Assembly (NCBI GenBank): GCA_021838445.1
Contig: JAKCDU010000011.1
Location: 24,044 to 88,043, forward strand
Direction: 5' to 3'
Length of the DNA stretch: 64,000 bases
Origin: Actinomycetes bacterium
GTDB lineage: Bacteria; Actinomycetota; Acidimicrobiia; Acidimicrobiales; Palsa-688
A program made the position numbers and the translations under genes. Of this stretch, positions 18,528 to 27,718 are shown piece by piece. Each line of letters begins with the position of its first letter. Position 1 is the stretch's first letter. A model generated the notes under the pieces. That model searched no databases. It had not been told where the DNA came from and saw nothing but the letters and a program-made list of their open reading frames with translations.

Positions 18528-21101
18528 TCAGCCGGCGGGACTGGCCGGTGCGGTCGTGGTCGTGGTGGTGGCCGGGGTGGCCAGCGTGGTGGGGGGAACC
18601 GTCGTCGCGGTGGTGGTCGGCGGAGTGGTCTGGGGAACCGTCGTTGAGGTCGCCGGCTGGGTCGTGGTCGTCGACTCGGGCACCGTGGTGGTGGAGGTGG
18701 TCGTCGTGGTCCCGAGCCCCTCGGGGTACAAGACGCTGCCCGCCGGCGGAGGGGTCAGGGTGGTTCCCCCTATGTAGTACACCGGCTGGAACTGCCCGGC
18801 CCACTGGGGTTCGGACGATATGGCCGCAGCCATGAAGCTGTGCCACAGGATGGCCGGGATGCTGCCGCCCTGGATGCTCGAGTAGCCCCGGAAGTTGACC
18901 ATGGGTTTGAAGGTGTTGGCGTATCCCATCCACACCGCGGTGGTCAGGTTGGGGGTGTAGCCGATGAACCAGGCGTTGGCTGAGTTATCGGTGGTGCCGG
19001 TCTTGCCGGCCACGGGAGAGCCGACTCCGCCGGCGGCCCCTCCCGTGCCGCGCAGCACCACCTGCTCGAGGATGTAGGTCTCCTCGTCGGCCTGGGCGGG
19101 GGTGAGAACCACCCGCGACGAGGGAGTGACCGGCAGGGGGAGGGCGTGGCCGCTCGAGTCGGTCACCCGGGTGATGAGCAGCGGGGTGTGGTAGACGCCC
19201 CCGTCGGCGAAAGCGGCGTAGGCCGCGTCCATCTCGAGCGGCGAGACCTCGTCGGTGCCGAGCACCTCGGACAGGTCCCCCTGCAGCTCCGACGGCTTGA
19301 TCCCGAGCGAGACCGCCATCGAGTCGAGATTGGCGGCACCGATGCGGTCGACCACCTGCACGTAGACGGTGTTCACCGACAGGGCGGTGGCATCGACGAT
19401 GTTCATCTGGGGCGCCACCGACTCGTGCTCGAAGTTGGTGACGGTGTAGGGCGCCCCGTTGGTGTTGCCGTGGGGGATCTCCACCGCCGGGGGGGCCGGC
19501 AGGACCGACAGCGGCGAGTAGCCCAGTTTGATCAGCTCGGCCAGCATGAACGCCTTGAACGTGGACCCCGGTTGGCGGCCTCCACCCCCACCGGCGGTGC
19601 CCAGGGCCAGGTTGACCGAGGACTTGGTGTAGTCCTGACCGCCGACGAGGGCCTTGACCTGACCGTTGTCATCCATGGAGACCAGCGCCCCCGAGGGGTC
19701 ACCCTTGGTCGGGTCGAGGGCCTGCGGGTCGTTGCCATAGATGGCCGAGTAGGCCTCGGCCTGAAGGGTCGGATCGAGCGTGGTGGTGACCCGCAGGCCG
19801 CCGCCGTCGACCATGGCCGCGCCGTACTTGGCGATCAACTGCTGGCGGACGGCCTCGATGAAGTAGTCGGAACCGCTGGCCGACAGCACCCGCGACGCGG
19901 CGGTGGAGTGAGGGGCCACCACGTACGCGGAGAACGGCACGGCCGCCGCGGCGTCGGCTTGGGCCTGGGTGATCTTGTGATCGCGGACCATGGCCTGCAG
20001 TGACTCGAGTTGGTTCTGGCGGGCCACGGCCCGGTCGGCCGTCGGATCGGCCAGGTCCGGTTCGCGGATCATCCCGGCGAGCATGGCCGCCTCGGGCAGC
20101 GTCACCTTCGTGACCGGCACCCCGAAGTAGGTCTCGGCCGCGGCTTCGATGCCGTAGGCGCCCCTCCCCCAGTAGATGGTATTGAGATAGCCCTGGAGGA
20201 TCTGGTCCTTGGTCATCGTGCGGGAGACCTCCACCGCGATGCCGGCCTCTTTGATCTTGCGGGTGATGGTGCGCTGGGAGTCGAGATAGGTCTGCTTGAC
20301 GTACTGCTGAGTGATGGTCGAGGCGCCCTGCAGGTTGCCCGAGCCGAAGGCGTCGCTGACGAGAGCCCGGACGATGCTCACCGGGTTGATCGCGCCCTCG
20401 GTGAAGAAGTGGCGGTCCTCGGTCGACACCACGGCGTCGACCACCACCTTGGGTACCTGGGCGAGGGGGACACTCACCCGGTTCTGTTCCGAGTAGGTGG
20501 CGATGGTCCGGCCCGACGAGTCGTATATGAAGGTGGTCTGGGCCAAGGGGTGGGCCGCCGGTAGCGGTAATCGGGTCAGCTTGTACAGGCCCAGCGCCAC
20601 GACGGCCGCAACCAGCAGGCAGGCCACGAAAAGGGGGCGGCGGAGTTTCCAGAGGATTCCCCCGACGACCGTCGGCTGGACCGATGCCCGCTTCGGGCGC
20701 CCGACCCTCCGGGCCGGCGGGGTGCGCTCGTCCCGCCGACGGGGTCCCGCGCCCCGACCACCGCGACCGCCGTCCGCCCGTCGTCCCTGGTCGGTACCGG
20801 CAGCCCGCCGCCCACCACCCGACCGATGGGCGTCACCAGCGTCAGAGGTGGCGGCGCCGCCCTGGCGACCGGCTCCGGCTGCACCCCGGCGGTTCCCGCG
20901 GGCCGCTCCCCTCCCCGTGGGTGCCCCCCGGGAGGGGTCGGCGGGACGTCTGGCGGCGGGGGCGCCCCGGCCGGTCGCGGTGGGCTCGACCCGGGGGGGC
21001 GCGACGGGGCGCTTGGCGGGGGGTTGGTCGGCTCCCGGGCTAGGGCGCGAACCGGACCCGGGCGGGCCGTTGCTCCGGCGGCGGTCAGGGGGTTGAGCCA
21101 T
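18528..21101 (-). CDS. Class A penicillin-binding protein (glycosyltransferase/transpeptidase), PonA1-like
   Basis: 857 residues. A long Arg/Pro/Gly-rich cytoplasmic N terminus (about 1-150) precedes one transmembrane helix (about 153-176). The GT51 domain has VVSTEDRHFF (catalytic Glu near 228) and GASTITQQYVKQ. The transpeptidase has SxxK in GSTFKAF near 514, SVN near 575, and KTGTTDNS near 698. The protein ends in a Thr/Pro-rich extracellular tail of about 60 residues. The neighbouring DUF5318 gene matches the Rv0049-ponA1 arrangement. It polymerises and cross-links peptidoglycan. Confidence 0.95.
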   Translation of the reverse strand: MAQPPDRRRSNGPPGSGSRPSPGADQPPAKRPVAPPRVEPTATGRGAPAARRPADPSRGAPTGRGAARGNRRGAAGAGRQGGAATSDAGDAHRSGGGRRAAGTDQGRRADGGRGGRGAGPRRRDERTPPARRVGRPKRASVQPTVVGGILWKLRRPLFVACLLVAAVVALGLYKLTRLPLPAAHPLAQTTFIYDSSGRTIATYSEQNRVSVPLAQVPKVVVDAVVSTEDRHFFTEGAINPVSIVRALVSDAFGSGNLQGASTITQQYVKQTYLDSQRTITRKIKEAGIAVEVSRTMTKDQILQGYLNTIYWGRGAYGIEAAAETYFGVPVTKVTLPEAAMLAGMIREPDLADPTADRAVARQNQLESLQAMVRDHKITQAQADAAAAVPFSAYVVAPHSTAASRVLSASGSDYFIEAVRQQLIAKYGAAMVDGGGLRVTTTLDPTLQAEAYSAIYGNDPQALDPTKGDPSGALVSMDDNGQVKALVGGQDYTKSSVNLALGTAGGGGGRQPGSTFKAFMLAELIKLGYSPLSVLPAPPAVEIPHGNTNGAPYTVTNFEHESVAPQMNIVDATALSVNTVYVQVVDRIGAANLDSMAVSLGIKPSELQGDLSEVLGTDEVSPLEMDAAYAAFADGGVYHTPLLITRVTDSSGHALPLPVTPSSRVVLTPAQADEETYILEQVVLRGTGGAAGGVGSPVAGKTGTTDNSANAWFIGYTPNLTTAVWMGYANTFKPMVNFRGYSSIQGGSIPAILWHSFMAAAISSEPQWAGQFQPVYYIGGTTLTPPPAGSVLYPEGLGTTTTTSTTTVPESTTTTQPATSTTVPQTTPPTTTATTVPPTTLATPATTTTTTAPASPAG

Positions 21102-21206
21102 TGAGGTTCACGAGTGCTGCGGTCAGGGTGCACCGACTCGGTCTTGGCCCCAGCCCACGCAGCAGGAGGTCGGAAACGGACCGAGTTGTACGACTCCGGC
21201 CAGAGG

Positions 21207-21611
21207 CTACCTACGAGAGGTGACGGCGAAGCTGCGGTTGAGGTGATTCCACGCGCAGTTGGGGCACACCTCGACGATGTAGCAGACCAGATCCTTGGAC
21301 GTGCGGGCCACCTTGGTCATCTCCTGCTTGGAGGTCACGCACACCCCGGCCGGTGACAGGCGGTTGCCGAATACGTAGGAAACCAGCCGGAGCTTGGCCT
21401 CCTCGCAGATCGGGCAGTCCTCGGACATCTCCTGACCCACGTTGATCGCTGCTCTCAACAGGTCGGGGTGGGCGTCGCAGATGTCCAGGCGGGAGAGCCG
21501 CCCCTTGTGGAACTCGCTCACGATGGAGTTGCGGGCCAGGCGGTAGTCGACCTGGCCAGCCACGGCGGCGGCCGACCCTGCGCCTTTCAACTCCTCGAGC
21601 CGCAAACTCAT
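21207..21611 (-). CDS. DUF5318 family protein (actinobacterial, zinc-ribbon-like)
   Basis: 134 residues from ATG 21611; the frame is open nine codons further. It contains QVDYRLARNSIVSEFHKGRLSRLDICDAH, then CPICEEAKLRLVSYVFGNRL, and ends with EVCPNCAWNHLNRSF. The two CPxC pairs suggest zinc binding. Homologues (Rv0049 in mycobacteria) lie beside ponA, as here. Function unknown. Its upstream region is shared with the divergent PadR gene and holds palindromes. Confidence 0.82.
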   Translation of the reverse strand: MSLRLEELKGAGSAAAVAGQVDYRLARNSIVSEFHKGRLSRLDICDAHPDLLRAAINVGQEMSEDCPICEEAKLRLVSYVFGNRLSPAGVCVTSKQEMTKVARTSKDLVCYIVEVCPNCAWNHLNRSFAVTSRR

Positions 21612-21667
21612 CACCGGGCACAGTACCGCTGGCCACAAGTCCCGGGGAGGTCGGAAAAAGAATTACC

Positions 21668-21703
21668 CCGATATATCGGTCCGATACATCGATCTGATGT
21701 ATC
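21668..21703. promoter_or_regulatory. Two adjacent palindromes, probable PadR operator
   Basis: CCGATATATCGG (21668-21679) is a perfect 12-bp palindrome. Right after it GATACATC (21683-21690) and GATGTATC (21696-21703) form a perfect inverted repeat with a 5-base spacer. PadR regulators commonly bind ATGT...ACAT-type palindromes. The site lies between divergent DUF5318 and PadR genes, so autoregulation and control of DUF5318 are likely (inference). Confidence 0.65.
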
Positions 21704-22438
21704 GTGGTGACGACGATGTTGGAACTGGCCATACTCGGGTTGCTCAAGGAGCAGGAGCTCCACGGCTACGAACTGAAGAAGCGGCTGGTCGAGACGCTCG
21801 GTTTCGTCAGCGGTGTCTCGTTCGGTTCGCTCTACCCGGCCCTGTCGCGCCTCGAGGCGGCGGGGGCGGTCAAGGCGGTCGAGTCCCGAAGTCTGTCCGC
21901 GGTGCCCCACACCGGGTCGCTCGGGGGTGAGCTGGCCGCCTTCCGGGCCCGCAAGACGGTCGCTCCCCGCGGCAGCCGGGGCAAGAAGGTCTACGGGATC
22001 ACCGAGCGGGGCGAGCGCCTCTTCGACGAGCTGCTGGCCGCCGAGACGCAGTCCTCCGATGACGATCGCGTCTTCAATCTCCGCTTGGCCTTTGCCCGCT
22101 ATCTGCCCCCCGATGCTCGCATCGGGATGCTCGAGCGGCGCCGGGCCCAGCTCGTCGAGCGGCTCATCCACCTCCGGATCCGGGTGCAGGCGGCCCGAGA
22201 CAGCTACGCCCGCAGCCTCGTCGAGCACGACCAGGAAGCGGCCGAACACGACCTCAGCTGGATCGAGCGGCTACTGGCCGCCGAGCGGGCCGGTCGTCAT
22301 CCCGAGCCCGAGCCCCAGCTCGGCTCGCCCACCGGGAACGTCGCCGAGCGGTCTGGTATCAGCCGCCACGGTCCCACCATCTCCGGGCTGCGGCCCTCAA
22401 ATCACTTACCGAGTCCCGAGGAGGACATCAACCCATGA
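21704..22438 (+). CDS. PadR family transcriptional regulator
   Basis: 244 residues if GTG 21704 is used; ATG 21716 gives the usual family start [24 protein letters not shown]. The winged helix includes [18 protein letters not shown] and [15 protein letters not shown]. The C-terminal half is helical and likely dimerises. The inverted repeat ends at 21703, directly against the first possible start, so ATG 21716 seems more realistic. Its stop overlaps the ino1 start by four bases. The same PadR-ino1 pair occurs in mycobacteria (Rv0047c-Rv0046c). Confidence 0.92.
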   Translation: MVTTMLELAILGLLKEQELHGYELKKRLVETLGFVSGVSFGSLYPALSRLEAAGAVKAVESRSLSAVPHTGSLGGELAAFRARKTVAPRGSRGKKVYGITERGERLFDELLAAETQSSDDDRVFNLRLAFARYLPPDARIGMLERRRAQLVERLIHLRIRVQAARDSYARSLVEHDQEAAEHDLSWIERLLAAERAGRHPEPEPQLGSPTGNVAERSGISRHGPTISGLRPSNHLPSPEEDINP

Positions 22439-23511
22439 GCAAAAGAATCCGGGTGGCCATCGCCGGCGTGGGGAATTGCGCCAGCTCGCTCATCCAGGGC
22501 ATCGAGTATTACCGCGACGCCGACCCGGCCGACACCGTCCCGGGCCTGATGCACGTGACGTTGGGCGGCTATCACGTCTCCGACGTGGACTTCGTGGCCG
22601 CTTTCGATGTGGATGCAGCCAAGGTCGGCCTAGATCTGGGCAAGGCCATATTCGCCGGCCAGAACAACACGATCCGGTTCGCCTCCGTCGGCGACCTCGG
22701 CGTGACCGTCCAGCGCGGACCGACCTTCGACGGCCTCGGTAAGTACTACCGCCAGACCATCGAGGAGTCCCCCGCCGCCGCAGTCGACGTGGCCGCGGTT
22801 CTTCGTGAGACGCAGGCCGACGTGCTGGTCTCCTACCTCCCCGTGGGCAGCGAAGAGGCCCAGAAGCACTACGCCCAGGCCTGTCTCGACGCCAAGGTGG
22901 CCTTCGTCAACGCCATCCCGGTGTTCATCGCCTCGGACCCGGAATGGGCCCAGAAGTTCACCGACGCCGGGGTGGCCATCGTCGGCGACGACATCAAGAG
23001 CCAGGTCGGCGCCACCATCATCCACCGCATCCTGGCCCGCCTCTTCGAGGACCGGGGCCTGGTCCTCGACCGCACCTACCAGCTGAACGTGGGCGGCAAC
23101 ATGGACTTCAAGAACATGTTGGAGCGGGAGCGCCTGGAGTCCAAGAAGATCTCGAAGACCCAGTCGGTGACCAGCCAGCTGGACAATGGCATCGCCGCCG
23201 ACGACGTCCACATCGGCCCGTCCGACCACGTCGCCTGGCTCGATGACCGCAAGTGGGCCTACATCCGCCTCGAGGGTCGGAACTTCGGCGATGTCCCTCT
23301 GAACGTGGAGCTCAAGCTCGAGGTGTGGGACTCCCCCAACTCGGCCGGGGTCATCATCGACGCCCTGCGTTGCGCCAAGCTCGCCAAGGACCGCGGGATC
23401 GGCGGCCCTCTTCTCGGCCCCTCGGCGTACTTCATGAAGTCGCCGCCGGTTCAGTACCACGACGACGAGGCTCATCGCCTGGTCGAGGAGTTCGCCGCCG
23501 GCGAAAGCTGA
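22435..23511 (+). CDS. ino1: Inositol-3-phosphate synthase
   Basis: 358 residues, like the actinobacterial enzyme. It converts glucose 6-phosphate to inositol 3-phosphate with NAD as recycled cofactor, supplying inositol for phosphatidylinositol and mycothiol-type thiols. Seen: the NAD-binding [54 protein letters not shown], and [17 protein letters not shown]. Translation is likely coupled to the PadR gene by an ATGA overlap, so the regulator probably controls its own operon including ino1. Confidence 0.95.
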   Translation: MSKRIRVAIAGVGNCASSLIQGIEYYRDADPADTVPGLMHVTLGGYHVSDVDFVAAFDVDAAKVGLDLGKAIFAGQNNTIRFASVGDLGVTVQRGPTFDGLGKYYRQTIEESPAAAVDVAAVLRETQADVLVSYLPVGSEEAQKHYAQACLDAKVAFVNAIPVFIASDPEWAQKFTDAGVAIVGDDIKSQVGATIIHRILARLFEDRGLVLDRTYQLNVGGNMDFKNMLERERLESKKISKTQSVTSQLDNGIAADDVHIGPSDHVAWLDDRKWAYIRLEGRNFGDVPLNVELKLEVWDSPNSAGVIIDALRCAKLAKDRGIGGPLLGPSAYFMKSPPVQYHDDEAHRLVEEFAAGES

Positions 23512-23574
23512 GCCGACCGGCCAGATGGCCCTGGCGTGGGCTCGAACCATGGTGAGTCTGCGAACGGTAGTGAA

Positions 23575-23599
23575 TCTGCGGTCTGAATCAGACCGCAGA
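23575..23599 (+). terminator. Terminator-like hairpin after ino1
   Basis: TCTGCGGTCTGA (23575-23586) and TCAGACCGCAGA (23588-23599) are perfectly complementary. It lies 63 bases after the ino1 stop. No strong T-tract follows. Confidence 0.6.
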
Positions 23600-23676
23600 C
23601 TCGCTCTCGTTCGTGGATTGACTTTGGATTTCCGGGGTAGCGGCCGCCGAGGCGGGCGTTAGGGCAGGATTGGGGT

Positions 23677-24414
23677 GTGACCACCGACAACACCGCGGCC
23701 TGGGACCAGTTCGCCGAGGATTACCAGCGGCTGGCCGGGATCACCACCGATGCCGCCCACTACGGGCCGGACATCGCCACCGAGGCCGAGCTGAGGTTGC
23801 TCGGCGACCTCAAGGGGCGCAGGGTGCTCGAGCTCGGCTGCGGTGCCGGGCAGTGCTCGATCGCGTTCGCCCGGGCCGGGGCCACTGCCATCGGGATCGA
23901 CTCCTCGGCCGCCCAGATCGAGCACGGCCGGCGCCTGGCCGAGGCCGCCGAGGTGAGAGTGGAGCTGCGTCGGGGGGACATGGCCGACCTGGCCTTTCTA
24001 CGGGCCGACTCCATCGACGTGGCCTTCTCGTCGTACGCCTTCCAGTACGTCGAGGACCTCGGTCGGGTGTTCCGCCAGGTCCATCGGGTGTTGCGAGTTG
24101 GGGCCCCGCTGGTGTTCAGCCTCCCCCATCCGGCTTACTTCCTGGTCGACGAGGACTCGGGGACCCCGCCCCGTATCGGGGGTAGCTACTTCGAGCGGGG
24201 ACCGCAGCGCTACGAGTGGGGAGGGGTGACCTTCACGGCGTTCCACCACAGCTTCTCCGAGCTGTACATGGGCCTGGCTCGAGCGAGCTACCGGGTCGAC
24301 CTGATACACGAGCCTGAGCCTTTGGCCGGCGCGCCGCGGAGTTGGTTCTGGCGCGAGGCCATGGAGTGGATGCCTCGGACGATCATCTTCCGGGCCCGCA
24401 AAGAGGGGAACTGA
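23677..24414 (+). CDS. Class I SAM-dependent methyltransferase
   Basis: 245 residues, GTG start. The SAM-binding motif I is VLELGCGAGQCSIAFARAG, followed by GIDSSAAQIEHGRRLA and the acidic/aromatic motif IDVAFSSYAFQYVED. The C-terminal part contains VFSLPHPAYFLVDED and ends in a variable substrate-binding segment. The substrate cannot be told from sequence. It lies alone on the plus strand, convergent with the DUF2510 gene. Confidence 0.85.
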   Translation: MTTDNTAAWDQFAEDYQRLAGITTDAAHYGPDIATEAELRLLGDLKGRRVLELGCGAGQCSIAFARAGATAIGIDSSAAQIEHGRRLAEAAEVRVELRRGDMADLAFLRADSIDVAFSSYAFQYVEDLGRVFRQVHRVLRVGAPLVFSLPHPAYFLVDEDSGTPPRIGGSYFERGPQRYEWGGVTFTAFHHSFSELYMGLARASYRVDLIHEPEPLAGAPRSWFWREAMEWMPRTIIFRARKEGN

Positions 24415-24508
24415 GCCGCCCACCCGGATGCCGGCAGCTCCGGCGGTCTGGCTCCGGTGGTCCAGTTCCGGCGGTGCGGTGGTGCGGTGGGTTCTGGCGT
24501 GAGTTGGC

Positions 24509-25006
24509 TCAGCGGTGGAAGATCACGGCGACGGCGACCACCACCGACAATCCGGCAGCCACCGCCGCAAGGGGGGCGAGGGCTTCCCGGCGCCGGAAGG
24601 CCCGGACCGCCGTAACGACCGGCACGATGCCGAAGAACACGACGTGGGCGCTCAGAGCGATGACGATGTAGAGAGCCGCCAGGCCTATAGCGAGAGCCGA
24701 TGCCTGGTTACGGCGGGCAAGAGTCCCGCCGCCTCCTCGGCCCCAGCCGCTACCGGCACCGGGGCCGCCGCCCCAGCCGCTCCAGCCGCCGGGGCCGCCT
24801 CCGCCGCTCCAGCCGCCGGGGCCGCCGCCCCAGCCGCCGGGGCCGCCGCCCCAGCCGCTCCAGCCGCCTCCCGCGGCGGGGCCGGAGCCGCCCGAGGGGG
24901 CGGGCTGGGTGAGCTCGGTCCAGTGGGTGCCGTTCCACCAGCGCATGGACGTAGCGGGGTCGGCCGGGTCGGGATGCCAGCCTGGCGGAGGCCCAGGAGC
25001 GGTCAT
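24509..25006 (-). CDS. DUF2510 membrane protein with Gly/Trp-rich repeats
   Basis: 165 residues from ATG 25006, seven bases after the upstream gene's stop. The N-terminal DUF2510 domain is PPGWHPDPADPATSMRWWNGTHWTE. A Gly/Trp/Pro-rich stretch with repeated GGGPGGW units follows. Two hydrophobic helices, near ALAIGLAALYIVIALSAHV and APLAAVAAGLSVVVAVAVI, end the protein, a DUF4190-like layout. Function unknown; DUF2510 is common in actinobacterial membrane proteins. The frame continues upstream into the neighbouring gene, but that part is not used. Confidence 0.75.
   Translation of the reverse strand: MTAPGPPPGWHPDPADPATSMRWWNGTHWTELTQPAPSGGSGPAAGGGWSGWGGGPGGWGGGPGGWSGGGGPGGWSGWGGGPGAGSGWGRGGGGTLARRNQASALAIGLAALYIVIALSAHVVFFGIVPVVTAVRAFRRREALAPLAAVAAGLSVVVAVAVIFHR
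24755..24875. repeat. Low-complexity Gly/Trp repeat in the DUF2510 gene
   Basis: Repeated 15- to 21-base units rich in CCGCC and CAGCCG code for GGGPGGW-type repeats on the minus strand. In frame. Confidence 0.8.
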
Positions 25007-25013
25007 TTGAGCC

Positions 25014-26420
25014 TCACCGGGCCGCTCGGGGGGTGGCCTGACCGCCGCGGTCCTGCCACCACTGGTCGAGTCTACGCCCCGCCTCCTCGGGCCCGAGGGG
25101 GCCCTCCTCGAGGCGCAGCTCGAGGAGGAACTCCAAGGCCTGGCCCACATCGCGCCCGGGTCCGAGACCGAGACGCTTCATGACCTCGTTGCCGTCGAGA
25201 TCGGGGCGGATGGACTTGAGCTCCTCCTGCTCGCGCAACTCGGCGATGCGAGCCTCCAGCTCATCCATCCGCCGCGACAACGCCCGGGCCTTTGCTGCGT
25301 TACGGGTCGTGCAGTCGCAGCGGGTCAGCTCGTTGAGCTGGTCGAGGAGGGGACCGGCGTCGCGCACGTAGCGGCGCACTGCGCTGTCGGTCCAGCCCAT
25401 CCGGTAGGTGTGGAAGCGGAGATGCAACTCGACCAGGCGGGTCACGATCTCGGTGTCCTCGGTCGAGTAGCGCAGGGCCCGCATCCGGTCGCGGGTCATG
25501 CGGGCCCCGACCACCTCGTGGTGGTGGAACGACACGGCCCCGCGCGGCCCGAACGACCGGGTCTTGGGTTTGCCGATGTCGTGGAACAGGGCGGAGAGGC
25601 GCAGGAGCCGATCCGGCGAGGTGTTCTCCACGACGGCGATGGTGTGGGCCAGGACGTCCTTGTGGCGGTGTATGGGGTCCTGCTCCACGGCCAGAGCCGG
25701 CAGCTCGGGTAGGAACTCCTCGGCCAAGCCGGTGCGGACGAGGAACCACAGCCCCCCGCCGGGCCGCTCCACGACCATCAGCTTGTCGAGCTCGTCGCGG
25801 ATGCGCTCGTCGGAGACGATGTCCAGCCGGGCCCGCATGGTGACCACAGCGTCGACCAGGTCCTGATCGGGCTGGAGGCCGTAGCCGGCGATGAACCGGG
25901 CGGCGCGCATCATCCGCAGCGGGTCGTCGCTGAAGGACTCCTCGGCCGCCAGGGGCGTGCGCAGGCGCTTGGCGGCGAGGTCGACAGCCCCCGAGAACGG
26001 ATCGATCAGCTTCAGGTCCGGCAGGGACAGGGCCATGGCGTTGACCGTGAAGTCCCGCCGGGACAGGTCGGCGTCGATGGCGTCGGCGAACTTCACGTCG
26101 GGTTTGCGGCTGTCGGTGCGGTAGGCCTCAGCCCGGTGGGTGGTGACCTCGATGATCCGCCCCTCGGGGCTCTTCAGGCCGATGGTGCCGAAGCGCTTGC
26201 CCTGGGTCCACACCACGCTGGCCCACCCTGACACCACCGCCTCGATGTCGTCGGGGCGGGCGTCGGTGGTGAAATCCAGATCGGCTTCGGGTTGGAGCCG
26301 GTCGAGCAGGGCGTCACGCACCACCCCCCCGACCAGGTAGAGCCGGTGTCCGGCTGCCGCGAAGCGCTCCGCCATGGGGGCGGACTGCTCTATCAAGGGT
26401 CGCAGACGGTCGGGGACCAC
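25014..26420 (-). CDS. CCA tRNA nucleotidyltransferase / poly(A) polymerase family, with HD domain
   Basis: 468 residues, GTG start. Class II nucleotidyltransferase: YLVGGVVRDALL (about 28-39), the metal-binding pair in ADLDFTTD (about 47-54), RRDFTVNAMAL, and the RNA-binding LRMMRAARFIAGYGL. An HD phosphohydrolase domain carries LRLSALFHDIGKPKT and FHHHEVVGA. This layout matches actinobacterial Rv3907c, annotated as CCA-adding enzyme. It repairs or adds the 3' CCA of tRNAs; the tRNA-Leu in this window has no encoded CCA, consistent with need for such an enzyme. Confidence 0.9.
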   Translation of the reverse strand: MVPDRLRPLIEQSAPMAERFAAAGHRLYLVGGVVRDALLDRLQPEADLDFTTDARPDDIEAVVSGWASVVWTQGKRFGTIGLKSPEGRIIEVTTHRAEAYRTDSRKPDVKFADAIDADLSRRDFTVNAMALSLPDLKLIDPFSGAVDLAAKRLRTPLAAEESFSDDPLRMMRAARFIAGYGLQPDQDLVDAVVTMRARLDIVSDERIRDELDKLMVVERPGGGLWFLVRTGLAEEFLPELPALAVEQDPIHRHKDVLAHTIAVVENTSPDRLLRLSALFHDIGKPKTRSFGPRGAVSFHHHEVVGARMTRDRMRALRYSTEDTEIVTRLVELHLRFHTYRMGWTDSAVRRYVRDAGPLLDQLNELTRCDCTTRNAAKARALSRRMDELEARIAELREQEELKSIRPDLDGNEVMKRLGLGPGRDVGQALEFLLELRLEEGPLGPEEAGRRLDQWWQDRGGQATPRAAR

Positions 26421-26492
26421 GACGTTTCACAGTACCGGCGTTGGGGCCGCCCGATCAGGCGTTAACGGCCCGGTTCCGATCGGCCCGGGGCG

Positions 26493-27581
26493 TCAGGTGG
26501 TCGGCAGGAGCCCGGCCGACTGCAGGGCCACCCGGAAGTCGTGGGGGCTGGTGGCCGCGGCCAGGGCGGCGCGCAGGGTGACCTCGCCGCTCTTGAACAG
26601 GGCGAACAGGCTCTGGTCGAAGGTCTGCATACCGTGGTACTCGCCGTCGGCGATGAGCTCCTCGATGGTCTCGCCGTTGGCCGCCGCGGGATCCATGATG
26701 CGGTCGGCGATGCGGCCTGTGACGACCATGGCCTCGATGGCCGGGACCCGCCCGTCGCCCGAGGCATGGGGCACCAGGCGCTGGCTGATGACGCCCTTGA
26801 GGACCCCGGCGAGGGTGAGGCGGATCTGGGTTTGCTGGAAGGGGGGGAAGAAGTCGACGATCCGGTTGACGGTCTCGGTGGCGTTGGTGGTGTGCAGGGT
26901 GGACAACACGAGGTGGCCGGTCTCGGCGGCCATCAGCGCGGCCGAGACGGTTTCCACGTCGCGCATCTCACCGATGAGGATCACGTCGGGGTCCTGGCGC
27001 AGTACCCGGCGCATGGCCTGGGCGTAGTCACGGGTGTCGGTGCCGATCTCGCGCTGGCACACCACCGACCGCTTGTCAGGGTGGAGAATCTCGATGGGAT
27101 CCTCGATGGTGATGATGTTGGCCGAGCGGGTCTGGTTGATGTGATCGATCATGGCGGCCAGGGTCGTGGTCTTACCCGAACCGGTTGGGCCGGTGACCAG
27201 CACCATGCCGCGGTTCTCCTCGGCCAGGCGGGTGACGATCGGGGGCAGGCCCAGGTCGAGCACCGACATGGCCGCCGGGAGGACCCGTCGCAGCACCATG
27301 GCCGCGCTGCCGCGCTGACGGAAGGCGTTACCGCGGAAGCGTCCCAGACCGTCCACCGATAGGGAGAAGTCCGCCTCGCCGGTGCGGTGGAACTCCTCGA
27401 TCCGGTCCACGGGCATGATCACCCGGAGGCACTCCTCCACCTCCTGGCGCTCGACGGGAGGGAACGGGGTGGGTCGCAGATCGCCGTTGACCCGGACTCT
27501 CGGAGCCGAATTGCCCTTGACGTGAAGATCGGAGCCGCCAACCTCAGTCACATGGGCGAGGATCGACTGCAAATCGAGCAC
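26493..27581 (-). CDS. pilT: PilT-type twitching motility/pilus retraction ATPase
   Basis: 362 residues, GTG start. The N terminus DLQSILAHVTEVGGSDLHVKGNSAPRVRVNGDL is typical of PilT/PilB. Walker A GPTGSGKTTT is near residue 134, the Asp box and Walker B IGEMRDVET near 205, and the His box LVLSTLHTTNA follows. PilT retracts type IV pili. No other pilus genes are in this window, so the pilus operon must be elsewhere. It is on the minus strand, divergent from the GNAT gene. Confidence 0.93.
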   Translation of the reverse strand: MLDLQSILAHVTEVGGSDLHVKGNSAPRVRVNGDLRPTPFPPVERQEVEECLRVIMPVDRIEEFHRTGEADFSLSVDGLGRFRGNAFRQRGSAAMVLRRVLPAAMSVLDLGLPPIVTRLAEENRGMVLVTGPTGSGKTTTLAAMIDHINQTRSANIITIEDPIEILHPDKRSVVCQREIGTDTRDYAQAMRRVLRQDPDVILIGEMRDVETVSAALMAAETGHLVLSTLHTTNATETVNRIVDFFPPFQQTQIRLTLAGVLKGVISQRLVPHASGDGRVPAIEAMVVTGRIADRIMDPAAANGETIEELIADGEYHGMQTFDQSLFALFKSGEVTLRAALAAATSPHDFRVALQSAGLLPTT

Positions 27582-27718
27582 GGTAGGGATATCGGGACGC
27601 GTGGCCTGCGGGTTGAGCCGGAAAAAGTTGGGGCTGTCAGCGGAGGGCTCTGACCGCCCCCCGGCCGCGAAAGCTACCGTGGTAGCACCGTGATCGAGCC
27701 TAGCCCCAGGTCGGGCCG

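Noticed and set aside
18504..18540. Duplicated CGGGCTTCAGCCGG unit at the ponA 3' end
   Set aside because: It is in frame at the C terminus of the PBP and appears to be a simple duplication rather than a site.
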